Origin: a virus
Reading direction: 5' to 3' (one strand)
Virus record (IMG/VR): IMGVR_UViG_3300021962_000056
Coordinates: 1-64,000 of that record
DNA length: 64,000 nucleotides
Positions 49,472-57,791 of the stretch are shown here, piece after piece (the stretch's first letter is position 1; each line of letters starts with the position of its first letter). The notes under the pieces are model-generated. The model was not told the origin of the DNA, ran no database searches, and worked only from the letters and a program-made list of their open reading frames with translations. The position numbers and the translations under genes are program-made.

Positions 49472-51244
49472 ATGAATGAAAGCCCCGATTACTTGTCCAT
49501 ACCGTGGCGTACAAAAGACCGCTTCTTGATCGAGGCTGAGATGGTGCGTCGTGGCGGGTACATTCACAACGCCGGCGTGAAGTACGGTCAGGGCAAGTAT
49601 TACCACTTCCGCGCTGCCATGACGGCGCTGTGGCCGCACTTCGACTGGCATGAATGGTCGGAGCTTCTGATCCAAGCATTCGTCGAGAACCAAGAGGTCG
49701 GCATCATGGGGCCGGGTTCATCTGGCAAGACGTACAACTCCGCAGCGTTTGGGCTGTGCTCGTTCTACATCTGGCCGAAGGGCACCTCGATCATCATGTC
49801 GTCAACGACGCGTGAGGGTCTCCAGCTGCGAATCTGGGGCTCGATCAAGGAGCTTCACAACAAAGCCAAGGAACGTCGCGAGTGGCTCCCGGGCCGCGTG
49901 ATTGAAAGCCGGTTCATCCTGACCAGTTCGGATGAAGATGCCGAAGCGCAGGACTTTCGAGACGGCATCATCGGTGTAGCGTGCAAGGTGGGCGGCACCT
50001 TTGTCGGCCTCTCGAACTACGTCGGATTGAAAAACGATCGCGTGATGTTGATCGCGGACGAAGCCTCGCTGATGGGGCGCGGTTTCTTGGATTCGGTGGC
50101 TAACCTTCGCAAGAACCCCGAGTTCAAGCTGATCGCGATGGGCAACCCCAAGGACCGCAATGATGCGCTTGGCGTAGTGTGCGAACCGCATCCGACATTC
50201 GGCGGCTGGGAGGGTCTCGAATACTTGGAGAAAACGCGCACCTGGAGAACGCGGGCGCCCGGTGGGTTGGCTGTCCAGCTGTGTGGATACGACACGCCGA
50301 ATGCGAAATTCCCCAAGGGCACGAATCCGTATCGAGGCATCATCACGCCTGAGCAGATTCAGGCGGACCTCGATTACTACGGCCGGGACTCGTTGCAGTT
50401 CTCGATGATGAACCTCGGTCTGTTGCCTCGGGACGGTGGCACCAGGCGCGTGGTTACGATGTCGCTGTGCGAGCAGAACCAGGCGTTTGACGATGTGGTG
50501 TGGGACCGCGCTGACAAGATCATCCGGATCATCGGCATCGACGCTGCGTACTCAGGCGTCGGCGGTGACCGATGCGTTATGACGGACCTCAAGTTTGGAC
50601 CAGATGCGTCCGGCCGCACGGTGCTAGCATTCGCAGAACCGCCCATCGTGATTCCGGTCACAGCCGTCAAAGCCCAGCAGGCCGAGGAGCAGATTGCCGA
50701 GTACGTGTTGCTCTACTGCAAGCAGCGCAACATCAACCCTGAGCAGGTGGGATTCGACTCCACTGGACGCGGTACGCTGATGTCGGCGTTCGCTCGCTTG
50801 TGGTCTCCGCAGGTGGTGCCAATCGAGTTCGGCGGCAAGCCGCTGGATCGCCCGGTGCGCCAGGGAGATCCTAAGACTGAGCGCGAGGCTTACGGCAAGA
50901 TGGTGACTGCACTCTGGTATTCGTCCCGCCTACTCATCGAGTCCAAGCAGTTGCGGAAACTGCCCCGTGAAGTCGCCGAGGAAGGTTCGATGCGCGAATG
51001 GGGTATCGCCCGTACTGGATTGATCGACGTGGAGCCGAAGCACAAGACCAAGGAACGCATGGGCCGATCGCCTGACTTGTGGGATTCGTTCGTGGTTGCG
51101 CTCGAAATGGCGCGCCGAAACGGTTTTGAGATTGCAGGCGGCCACGGTGTTGGTATTGTCAAGCGACAGACACCAAAGTGGCTGACGCGTATGTCTGACA
51201 AGCGCCGGTCAGTGGAGTCTCAACATTCATTAACTTACTCCTGA
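49472..51244 (+). CDS. terL: Terminase large subunit (genome B)
   Basis: 590 aa from ATG at 49472 (MNESPDYLSI); ATGs at 49388 and 49427 are in frame but would overlap the divergent gene. Walker A GIMGPGSSGKT near 83, Walker B VMLIADEAS near 195, nuclease motifs GIDAAYSGVGGDRC near 357, GFDSTGRGT near 428 and RSPDLWDSFVV near 533. ATP-driven packaging motor and nuclease. Clear but distant relative of the A copy. It is followed by SSB two bases later, unlike A. Confidence 0.93.
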   Translation: MNESPDYLSIPWRTKDRFLIEAEMVRRGGYIHNAGVKYGQGKYYHFRAAMTALWPHFDWHEWSELLIQAFVENQEVGIMGPGSSGKTYNSAAFGLCSFYIWPKGTSIIMSSTTREGLQLRIWGSIKELHNKAKERREWLPGRVIESRFILTSSDEDAEAQDFRDGIIGVACKVGGTFVGLSNYVGLKNDRVMLIADEASLMGRGFLDSVANLRKNPEFKLIAMGNPKDRNDALGVVCEPHPTFGGWEGLEYLEKTRTWRTRAPGGLAVQLCGYDTPNAKFPKGTNPYRGIITPEQIQADLDYYGRDSLQFSMMNLGLLPRDGGTRRVVTMSLCEQNQAFDDVVWDRADKIIRIIGIDAAYSGVGGDRCVMTDLKFGPDASGRTVLAFAEPPIVIPVTAVKAQQAEEQIAEYVLLYCKQRNINPEQVGFDSTGRGTLMSAFARLWSPQVVPIEFGGKPLDRPVRQGDPKTEREAYGKMVTALWYSSRLLIESKQLRKLPREVAEEGSMREWGIARTGLIDVEPKHKTKERMGRSPDLWDSFVVALEMARRNGFEIAGGHGVGIVKRQTPKWLTRMSDKRRSVESQHSLTYS

Positions 51245-51245
51245 T

Positions 51246-51656
51246 ATGGCCTCATTCAATCAAGTCATCCTGATCGGAAACCTTACCAAAGACCCCGAAG
51301 TCAAAACGCTGCCCAAGGGAAGCACCGTTTGTGGTTTCAGTCTGGCAGCCAATCGCCGCTGGAAGAGCGAGTCCGGTGAGGACAAGGAGGAGGTCTTCTT
51401 TGCCAACTGCAAAGCGTTCGGGAAGTCTGCTGACTCGATTGGTAAGTACGTCAAGAAGGGTGATCCGCTGATGGTTACCGGCCGCCTGACCACTGAGAAG
51501 TGGACCGCCAAGGACGGTCAGGAAAAGTCTTCGACCCGCATCGTGGTCGAGCAGTTCCAGTTTCTGAAGAGTCGGGATGCTTCAGCACCCGCAGCTAAGC
51601 CTGCCGCTGCCGCTCCCAAGCCTGATCTGGACGATTCAGACGATCTTCCGTTTTAA
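51246..51656 (+). CDS. ssb: Single-stranded DNA-binding protein (B)
   Basis: 136 aa. Classical SSB: FNQVILIGNLTKDPEVKTLP, VCGFSLAANRRWK, FFANCKAFGKSADSI, DPLMVTGRLTTEKW, then a Pro/Ala linker and acidic tip DDSDDLPF that docks partner enzymes. It lies in the packaging block between terminase and the Cys-rich genes, an unusual place; A keeps SSB in the replication operon. Confidence 0.9.
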   Translation: MASFNQVILIGNLTKDPEVKTLPKGSTVCGFSLAANRRWKSESGEDKEEVFFANCKAFGKSADSIGKYVKKGDPLMVTGRLTTEKWTAKDGQEKSSTRIVVEQFQFLKSRDASAPAAKPAAAAPKPDLDDSDDLPF

Positions 51657-51665
51657 TGCTGCCGT

Positions 51666-51941
51666 ATGAGCAACATGAATCTGACTTCGTTCCCCAACGG
51701 TGGATGGCAGTATTACCAGCCCGAAACCAAGTGGAATAAACCCAACCCGATGAACGATGATTTCTACGAAACAGCCAGAATCATCGCGCAGCATCGGGCC
51801 GCCAACGGTCTGCCAGCTTCACTCGAGAAGGCCCAACTGGACCTAGAGAACTACACCAAGGCCCGCTTTCCGTCCACGTACTCAACACCAGGATCCAATG
51901 TACAACCAAGGGTTTCAGGCTGTCGCACGTGCGGTCGCTAA
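51666..51941 (+). CDS. Small protein matching the N-terminal half of the A fused gene
   Basis: 91 aa. FPNGGWQYYQPETKWNKPNP resembles GGWIYRVPETGIEV of the A protein at 8928-9563, followed by a helix (ARIIAQHRAANGLPASLEKA) and a C-terminal Cys pair (SGCRTCGR). It overlaps the next gene by 44 bases in another frame. Together the two genes equal the single A gene. Confidence 0.6.
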   Translation: MSNMNLTSFPNGGWQYYQPETKWNKPNPMNDDFYETARIIAQHRAANGLPASLEKAQLDLENYTKARFPSTYSTPGSNVQPRVSGCRTCGR

Positions 51942-52290
51942 ATTGCGCCAGACGGCTCAAGGAGCGCGCATCCTGGCCGAATGGCTTGGTGATGGTGGAA
52001 CACCTGTCGATCGCCGTCAGGCGCAGGATCGCATTGATACCTGCAACCGCTGTATTCACAACAAACCCACGGATGCACGGTCGGTTACCAAGACTGTGGC
52101 CGAGGCTATTCTTGAGCAGGAACAGGCGCGCAATGACATGGCGATGTTTCTGCAAGGGGAGGGGCTTGCTGGCACCTGCGAAGTCTGCGGGTGCTATCTC
52201 AAGTTGAAGGCTTGGGTCCCTCTTTCGTATCTTGGCAAGACCGAAATGCCCGATAATTGCTGGATTTCGCACGAACGGAAAGCAATCTGA
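51898..52290 (+). CDS. Cys-rich (zinc-ribbon-like) protein, C-terminal half homologue
   Basis: 130 aa. N-terminal helix (FQAVARAVAKLRQTAQGARI), then RIDTCNRCIHN, a helical insert, and TCEVCGCYLKLKAWVPLSYL with MPDNCW. The Cys spacing matches the C-terminal half of the A gene at 8928-9563. Zinc binding is likely. It lies just before the portal as in A. Confidence 0.65.
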   Translation: MYNQGFQAVARAVAKLRQTAQGARILAEWLGDGGTPVDRRQAQDRIDTCNRCIHNKPTDARSVTKTVAEAILEQEQARNDMAMFLQGEGLAGTCEVCGCYLKLKAWVPLSYLGKTEMPDNCWISHERKAI

Positions 52291-52297
52291 CACCGAT

Positions 52298-54571
52298 ATG
52301 AGCTTCAAGGAACCCAGCAGAGTCTGGAACGTCGTTAGCGCCATGCTCGAAGCGGAACAGCCGCGCTCCCGCAACCGAGCGCGCATCAACTCCTGCTTCA
52401 ACGGCAACCCTCCATACACCCAGGAGGAAGCACGCGACAACCGCATCCAGACGAACGTCAACTTCCTGGAAGGCACCCGGATCATCCATGCCTCTCGCCA
52501 GCAGTTCACGAACGCCTTCTTGAAGCCGCAGAATTACTTCTCGGTTGGTCTCGACATCGGACCCCGCGACAAGCGCACCCAGTGGGGCAACATCATCACG
52601 AAGCAGCTGAACCGCGTGATGAAGCGGTCTCCGAAATACTCTACGGTCTTGGAGTCTCAGTTTGCGGCCACGGTGCTTCACGGCATCGGGCCAGTCACTT
52701 GGCTTCGTGATCGCGACTGGTGCCCATCGGCTCGCGGCACTGAGGACATCTTGGTCCCGACCAACACGTTGACTACGATGGAGAACCTGTCGCACTTCGC
52801 GATCTACACGTCCTTTACGGCTCAGGACCTGATCCGTATGACCCGTGGTGAGAACGTGGACCCCGGCTGGAATCTGACGCTGGTGAACCAGCTGCTGGCA
52901 GCGATGATCGAACGCGAGGCTACCAGCCTCCAGGTCAACGACTGGTCTGGCCAATACTTCCCTGAGAAGATTGAGGAAGATTTCAAGGAGAACTCCGGCT
53001 ACTGGGGTTCCGACGCGACACCGGTGCTGCGTTGCTACGACTTCTACTTCCTGGACACGACCAGTGACGACCCCTCCTGGCGCCGCCGTATCATCGTTGA
53101 CCAGTACAACAGCGGCATCGGCAATATGCAGACCGCTGGACAGTGGCTCTTCGATGCGGGAGATCGGTGTTACGGCCGCGACATCTTTGAACTGATGCAC
53201 GTCCAGTTTGCCGACGGCGCTGTAGTGCCTCCGTTCCGGTGGCATTCCGTGCGGTCACTCGGATACCTGCTGTACTCTGTCTGCCATCTCCAGAATCGGA
53301 TGCGCTGCAAATTCACCGACTCGGTGTTCGAGCAGATGCTGTGGCTCTTCCGCAACGTCGCGGACGGCGACATGGAGCGCATGGAGAAGATCGACCTGTT
53401 CAACATGGGCGTGATCCCCGAAGGACTCTCATGGGTTCCGCAGTCCGAACGTCACGTGCTGGACTACCCGATGCTCTCGGGCGCCATGGCCATGCACCGA
53501 CAGATCATGGCCGAGTCCAGTGCGGCCTACACGCAAGACGTGAACGACGGTTCATCGAAGGAACTCACAGCGACCGAGGTGATGGCCCGCGTGAACAACG
53601 CCAATGCGCTCATGGGCTCGATGCTCACCCGCGCCTACACTCAGCAGACCTTCCAGTACCGCGAGATCGCTCGCCGGTTCTGCACGATCGACCATCCCGA
53701 CTGCGTTCAGTTCCGTCGCAAGTGCGAAGCCGAAGGCGTCGATCCATCCGTGTTCAACAACCTCGACAGCTGGGACATCATGCCTGAGCGCGTCATGGGC
53801 TCCGGCAACAAGATGCTCGAGATCGCGCAGGCTGACCGACTCATGGCCATCCGGCCGTTGCTAGCACCGGATTCCCAAGCCGAGGTGGTTCATATGTACG
53901 TCGAGGCCAACACTGACGATCCCCTCCTGGCGAATCGTCTCGCACCGGTGGACAACAAACCCGTCTCGCCGGCCGTCGAGCGCGCTACGATGGCGTGGGG
54001 AACGCTCATCGACGGTCAGCCGGTGGTTATCGCGACTTCGATCAATCGGCCCGAGTACATCCAGACGCTTCTCCAGATGCTTGGTGGCGCTATCGGGCGC
54101 ATCGAGAAGGAGCAGAACGGTATGCCGACCATGGAACGCGTGCTTGGCTTGGCCAACGTCATTCAGCACATCCAGGAGCAGATGCAGTTGATCGCTCAGG
54201 ACCCCGGCCAGGAGCAGAACATGAAGCTCTACAACGACGGCATCGCTCAGGCCTCGAACTACATCAAGGGCTACGTGCAGCGTCTTCAGCAGCAAGCTCA
54301 GGCTCAGGCCGAAGCAGGCGCAGCTGGAAATGGAATGGATGCCGAGACCGCTGCGAAGATCCAGTCGATGCTCATCACCGCGCAGTCCAAGGCTCAGATC
54401 GCTGCCGCGAACTCCGAGCAGAAGCGCGTCCAGAAGCAGGTGGCATTCGAGCAAGACCAACAGCGCAAGAACGCCAACACGATCGCCGAGGCTCAGCGCA
54501 AGGGCGCACTCACTCGGGCGGACATTGCCGCCATGGATCTCAAGACTCAGGCCGACATCCTTAACCAATGA
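52298..54571 (+). CDS. Portal protein (genome B)
   Basis: 757 aa from ATG at 52298; the in-frame ATG at 52232 is inside the previous gene. Conserved with A: FNGNPPYTQEEARDN, TNVNFLEG, LQNRMRCKFTDSVFEQMLWL. C-terminal region from about 640 is Gln/Ala-rich helix (VQRLQQQAQAQAEAGAAG, then ANTIAEAQRKGALTRADI), less regular than the A hendecads. Dodecameric DNA gate of the head. Confidence 0.85.
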   Translation: MSFKEPSRVWNVVSAMLEAEQPRSRNRARINSCFNGNPPYTQEEARDNRIQTNVNFLEGTRIIHASRQQFTNAFLKPQNYFSVGLDIGPRDKRTQWGNIITKQLNRVMKRSPKYSTVLESQFAATVLHGIGPVTWLRDRDWCPSARGTEDILVPTNTLTTMENLSHFAIYTSFTAQDLIRMTRGENVDPGWNLTLVNQLLAAMIEREATSLQVNDWSGQYFPEKIEEDFKENSGYWGSDATPVLRCYDFYFLDTTSDDPSWRRRIIVDQYNSGIGNMQTAGQWLFDAGDRCYGRDIFELMHVQFADGAVVPPFRWHSVRSLGYLLYSVCHLQNRMRCKFTDSVFEQMLWLFRNVADGDMERMEKIDLFNMGVIPEGLSWVPQSERHVLDYPMLSGAMAMHRQIMAESSAAYTQDVNDGSSKELTATEVMARVNNANALMGSMLTRAYTQQTFQYREIARRFCTIDHPDCVQFRRKCEAEGVDPSVFNNLDSWDIMPERVMGSGNKMLEIAQADRLMAIRPLLAPDSQAEVVHMYVEANTDDPLLANRLAPVDNKPVSPAVERATMAWGTLIDGQPVVIATSINRPEYIQTLLQMLGGAIGRIEKEQNGMPTMERVLGLANVIQHIQEQMQLIAQDPGQEQNMKLYNDGIAQASNYIKGYVQRLQQQAQAQAEAGAAGNGMDAETAAKIQSMLITAQSKAQIAAANSEQKRVQKQVAFEQDQQRKNANTIAEAQRKGALTRADIAAMDLKTQADILNQ

Positions 54572-54831
54572 TACAATCCCCCAAGCAAGAGTTTCAGCGC
54601 GACAAGCAGCGCCTCCAATCAGTCGAGCGAATGCTCGAAACGCCCGAACTCCAAGCCGCGCTCTTGGCGGCCTTCAATAATTTCTGCTGGAACCTTCCGC
54701 CCTCGGAGAACCCGCAGCATGGCTGGAATGCCAACTGCAAGCGCGCCGGTGCGCGTGCGTTCATCGAGGAACTGAATGGTCTGGTGGAAATGCGAAAAGA
54801 AAAAACGACTCTTAATCAGAACCTCGAATGA
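54568..54831 (+). CDS. Small head-region protein (B)
   Basis: 87 aa, ATGA overlaps on both sides. QEFQRDKQRLQSVERMLETP and a C-terminal helix (RAGARAFIEELNGLVEMRKE) with conserved Trp residues in the middle (FCWNLP). Same slot and similar pattern as the A gene at 2637-2960. Function unknown. Confidence 0.6.
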   Translation: MIQSPKQEFQRDKQRLQSVERMLETPELQAALLAAFNNFCWNLPPSENPQHGWNANCKRAGARAFIEELNGLVEMRKEKTTLNQNLE

Positions 54832-56081
54832 ACCCGCTGCTATCACCAGATGCCCCAACCGAACGGGGCGCAGATTATTCCGAAGCATTTTCCGGCATCG
54901 ACGCTATCGAAGGGCAAGGTCTGGACAACCCGATGGGTTCAGCGATGCCTGCGCCTGTCGCTGCACCAACTCCCGCTCCCGCTCCTGAGCCGGCCCCAGT
55001 TGCTGCCACCACCACCCCGGCTGCCGAAGCTCCGAAGCCGAAGGTTGAAGACCTGTTCAACCTGGATCGGTTCACTCCGAAGAAGGAAGATCCCGCACCT
55101 GCTGCGAAGACGGAACCCGCCAAGCCGGAACCGACCTCGATCAAGCAGTTCCGCGAGCAGTACGAGATGACCAAGAAGGAGCGCGATGATTTCGCGGCCA
55201 AGGTCTCCGAACTCGAACGCGCCAAGTCCGAGGGCACTCGCAAGGAAGTCGAAGAAGCCACCAAGGCCCTGAAGGCTGAGATGGATTCGATCCGCAAAAA
55301 CGCCGAGGAACTGGACACTGAAGTCCGGTATCTCAACTACACGCGATCTGGCGAGTACAAGCAGAAGTACGAATCGCCGCTGCGTGAAGCGTGGCAGACG
55401 GCTCTCGGAGACATCGACGGTATCCGCGTCACTGATGAAGACGGCACCGAGCGCGATGCCAATCATCAAGACATCATGACTCTCTTGAACGTGCCGGTAG
55501 CCAAGGCTGCTATCATCGCCCAGGAGACGTTCGGCCCAGCTGCGCCCGAGATGATGGCCCACCGCCGTAAGATCCTTGAACTCACTCAGTCTCGAGACAA
55601 GTCCATCGCCGAGTGGAAAGAGAAGGGCGCCCAACGCGAGATCGAGAAGTCCAAGCTCGTTGAGACCCGCCAGTCCCGGTCACGCGAGTTGTTTGAGTCG
55701 CAGTTTGCCGACTACGAGAAGACCCACGCTCAGCTGTTCGGCCGAGAGGAAGGCGATGAAGATGGAAACCGTCTGCTGGATGAAAGTGATCGCCTGATCA
55801 AGATCGCTCTGAAGGGCGAAGGCGTCGATGCTGACATGGGCTACGACGACAAGGTGGACCTGATCACCAAGGCTCAGGCTCAGGTGGCGCTACGTGCGCG
55901 GGCCTACGGGCGCGAGCGCCTGCGGGTAATCCGGCTCCAGCAGAAGGTGGCCGAACTCGAGAAGAAGGTTGGCAAGGTCCGGTCGTCTGAACCCGGCCAA
56001 GGTGAAGGCACCTCGACCGCTACCCGGGTGGCACCGAAGAACGCGGAGGACGCGATCGACGAACTTCCGTCAGCGTACTAA
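54828..56081 (+). CDS. Putative capsid scaffolding protein (genome B)
   Basis: 417 aa. Low-complexity Pro/Ala N-terminal part (APTPAPAPEPAPVAATTTP), coiled coil at about 110-170 (MTKKERDDFAAKVSELERAK, EEATKALKAEMDSIRKNAEE), long charged helices, and an ending ARVAP-type linker with DAIDELPSAY. Pairs with A 1431-2630 by place and layout. Its stop overlaps the convergent gene stop by 4 bases. Scaffold role is inferred. Confidence 0.6.
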   Translation: MNPLLSPDAPTERGADYSEAFSGIDAIEGQGLDNPMGSAMPAPVAAPTPAPAPEPAPVAATTTPAAEAPKPKVEDLFNLDRFTPKKEDPAPAAKTEPAKPEPTSIKQFREQYEMTKKERDDFAAKVSELERAKSEGTRKEVEEATKALKAEMDSIRKNAEELDTEVRYLNYTRSGEYKQKYESPLREAWQTALGDIDGIRVTDEDGTERDANHQDIMTLLNVPVAKAAIIAQETFGPAAPEMMAHRRKILELTQSRDKSIAEWKEKGAQREIEKSKLVETRQSRSRELFESQFADYEKTHAQLFGREEGDEDGNRLLDESDRLIKIALKGEGVDADMGYDDKVDLITKAQAQVALRARAYGRERLRVIRLQQKVAELEKKVGKVRSSEPGQGEGTSTATRVAPKNAEDAIDELPSAY

Positions 56082-56230
56082 CGGGCGGCCTTGCGCCTAC
56101 CAGCAGCGGCTCGGCGTTGGAACTCTTCCGCGCCGAGCTTTTTTCTGCCTATGAATGCCGCGAGAGCGCGAGGATCGTCCGCACCTTGATTCTTCAGCTT
56201 GCGGACCAGTTTGGCGTATTTGGTTTGCAT
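56078..56230 (-). CDS. Small basic phage protein (AxxIGRKxxG type, B)
   Basis: 50 aa from ATG at 56230. YAKLVRKLKNQGADDPR, ALAAFIGRKKLGAEEFQ, AAAGRRKAAR; homologue of the A gene at 22139-22339. Last gene of the minus-strand block; it meets the scaffold gene with interlocking stop codons and no terminator hairpin. Confidence 0.7.
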   Translation of the reverse strand: MQTKYAKLVRKLKNQGADDPRALAAFIGRKKLGAEEFQRRAAAGRRKAAR

Positions 56231-56234
56231 AGAG

Positions 56235-56480
56235 TCACCAGGCCCGACATGACCAATACTTGGCAGACAGCTTCGTTCCCGGGGTATCGCAACCATGCCG
56301 CGCACGGAAGCTCTTCCGGTTTTTCGCGATGTGCTTCTTGATCGGCATCTTGGGATCACCGAAGCGCACCAAGCGCACCTTGCCATCTTCCTTGGCCAGC
56401 ACGGCAGACTTCTTGGACGCACCCGGCGTAGCCTTGGGCTTGTTGTAGCCGGCGAACTTCTGGCCTCGGTAGGTGATCAT
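56235..56480 (-). CDS. DUF5754-like small basic protein (B)
   Basis: 81 aa from ATG at 56480, fixed by ATGA overlap with the lipoprotein stop. KKSAVLAKEDGKVRLVRFGD, KKHIAKNRKSFRARHGC, AKYWSCRAW. Same family as A 21846-22133 and followed by the same partner gene. Function unknown. Confidence 0.75.
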   Translation of the reverse strand: MITYRGQKFAGYNKPKATPGASKKSAVLAKEDGKVRLVRFGDPKMPIKKHIAKNRKSFRARHGCDTPGTKLSAKYWSCRAW

Positions 56481-56698
56481 TTGGTCTTGGGCAGAGCGTA
56501 CCACCCAGCTGGAATCTTCACAGTCGAAGGGCCGACCAGCTTACCGTCGCGGTCAAACGCGTACACGCTAGCCCGCGTCGGCTCTGCTAGCATGATCGGA
56601 TCACCGGAAGGGACCAGGACCACCTTCGTCCGGCAGCCCAGGCAAATCGGCAATACGAGCAGCCAGATCGTTCTTGAGAGGTTTGGGTGCATTTCCAT
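56477..56698 (-). CDS. Lipoprotein, putative Rz1-like or lysis-associated (B)
   Basis: 73 aa from ATG at 56698; TTG at 56704 and ATG at 56692 are alternatives. Hydrophobic signal (TIWLLVLPICLGC) with the lipid-accepting Cys in CLGC. Mature part KVVLVPSGDPIMLAEPTRAS and end GWYALPKTK match the A lipoprotein. It lies after holin-like genes, so an envelope-disruption role is inferred. Confidence 0.65.
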   Translation of the reverse strand: MEMHPNLSRTIWLLVLPICLGCRTKVVLVPSGDPIMLAEPTRASVYAFDRDGKLVGPSTVKIPAGWYALPKTK

Positions 56699-56771
56699 CT
56701 TCAACCGTTGGCGCAGGCGTTTCCCGGAGCCAGTCCAGGAACGCCTTCACCAGTTGGTAGATCCAGTTCAC
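56601..56771 (-). CDS. Embedded overlapping ORF (B counterpart)
   Basis: 56 aa from GTG at 56771, found by direct translation. VNWIYQLVKAFLDWLRETPA forms an amphipathic helix upstream of the lipoprotein start, then the frame runs inside the lipoprotein gene, ending DLPGLPDEGGPGPFR. It aligns with the A ORF at 499-699 in the same relative position and frame. Ribosome site weak; start uncertain. Confidence 0.4.
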   Translation of the reverse strand: MNWIYQLVKAFLDWLRETPAPTVEDGNAPKPLKNDLAARIADLPGLPDEGGPGPFR

Positions 56772-56782
56772 TGGTTAGTCAC

Positions 56783-56977
56783 TCACGCAGCTGGAGCAGC
56801 AGGCGGAGTCGGAGGAGTCTTGCGATTCTTCCAGACAGACCAGCCAACACCCAAGACCGTGATAAAAGCGCCGGCAAGCTCGTTCGCCTGGTCAACGGTG
56901 ACGAGGCCCTTGGCGACAAGGAACCCGCCTCCGAATGAGAGGCCGTGGCGGACGATAGACTTGATTGAGTCGTTCAT
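56783..56977 (-). CDS. Holin (Pam3-gp28-like)
   Basis: 64 aa. One or two membrane segments (VRHGLSFGGGFLVAKGLV and LAGAFITVLGVGWSVWKN) and a Pro/Ala tail. The pattern VRHxLxxxGGxLVAxG, then ELAGAxxTxxGVxWSxxK is typical of the Pam3-gp28 family of putative phage holins. ATGA overlap with the gene upstream. It would permeabilise the inner membrane at lysis. Confidence 0.75.
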   Translation of the reverse strand: MNDSIKSIVRHGLSFGGGFLVAKGLVTVDQANELAGAFITVLGVGWSVWKNRKTPPTPPAAPAA

Positions 56978-57180
56978 TTCAGAGTCATCCTACCAATCAA
57001 CTGGGCCAGCACAACCAAAACCCCAAGGCCGCCAAACAGCTTCCATTGAAACTGCTTGAGGCCTTCGAGGGTGGCTTTGATTCCGTGGATGTCGGAGACC
57101 ATACCGGCGTCTTTGTCACCGATGATGGTCTCCAGTCTCACGATACGTACCTCAAGGTTGTGAAGGTTCTCCTCCGGCAT
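56974..57180 (-). CDS. XhlA-like small membrane-anchored protein
   Basis: 68 aa. Helix with heptads (NLEVRIVRLETIIGDKDAG, GIKATLEGLKQFQWK) followed by one C-terminal membrane segment (LFGGLGVLVVLAQLIG). This resembles haemolysin XhlA/holin-accessory proteins. Its start overlaps the previous gene by 29 bases. Probably works with the adjoining holin. Confidence 0.6.
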   Translation of the reverse strand: MPEENLHNLEVRIVRLETIIGDKDAGMVSDIHGIKATLEGLKQFQWKLFGGLGVLVVLAQLIGRMTLK

Positions 57181-57337
57181 TGGTGGGCGCGGTTTGGGAT
57201 GCTGCTAGCAGAATCTTGTCTTGAAGCGGGATTCCAACGCGACCGTTTTGGCTTCCGCCGGCACGGATGGCAATCTCGATCAGTTGGACGAGATTCTGGG
57301 CTTCGGTTTGGTTGATTGTCAGCGTGATTTCGTTCAT
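57152..57337 (-). CDS. Small soluble phage protein
   Basis: 61 aa. LTINQTEAQNLVQLIEIAIR then AGGSQNGRVGIPLQDKIL, a short pattern I recognise from small proteins near phage lysis genes, without known function. The Gln/Pro end overlaps the next start. Confidence 0.55.
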   Translation of the reverse strand: MNEITLTINQTEAQNLVQLIEIAIRAGGSQNGRVGIPLQDKILLAASQTAPTNAGGEPSQP

Positions 57338-57359
57338 GCGGCGTCAGCGTATGTCAGCG

Positions 57360-57785
57360 TCAAGCAGCTGGCAACTCTGAGGAAGAGGTATCAACACCTC
57401 CGACAGGAGTTTCCGCATTGACGAGCGGCGGCTCCACCTGCGGCAGCATCGGAGGCACGATCATCACCGGAGTCACCCACGGCAGCGGCGGAGCGATGAT
57501 CGGAGGGTTGATCTGGTTCTCGATCTGCTGAGTGACGTTCGCTTCGATGGCGGTCTTGTCCACGCCATTGGCATAGCACCAGCCGAGAACCTGATCCTGC
57601 GTGAGCTGATCGTACGGCGTGAAGTTCTCAGTCGGCGGAGCGAACGACGCGCTGCCGTAGCAAGTGCCGCTGTACTGATCCTGCGAGCCGTTGCAACGCC
57701 AGTCGGCGGTGATGACGACATCGGTGAGCGAGCCTTCGGTCGGGCGGACAAGAAGGCGTTCGATGATCCAGTTGATGGTAATCAT
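57360..57785 (-). CDS. Tail-fibre-associated protein (DUF7936-like)
   Basis: 141 aa. GSLTDVVITADWRCNGSQDQ, YGSASFAPPTENFTPYDQLT and VLGWCYANGVDKTAIEANV match small phage proteins often found after tail fibres; I believe the family is DUF7936 but cannot verify. The C-terminal 45 residues are Pro/Val-rich. Possibly a fibre chaperone or virion part. Confidence 0.5.
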   Translation of the reverse strand: MITINWIIERLLVRPTEGSLTDVVITADWRCNGSQDQYSGTCYGSASFAPPTENFTPYDQLTQDQVLGWCYANGVDKTAIEANVTQQIENQINPPIIAPPLPWVTPVMIVPPMLPQVEPPLVNAETPVGGVDTSSSELPAA

Positions 57786-57791
57786 GGGATA

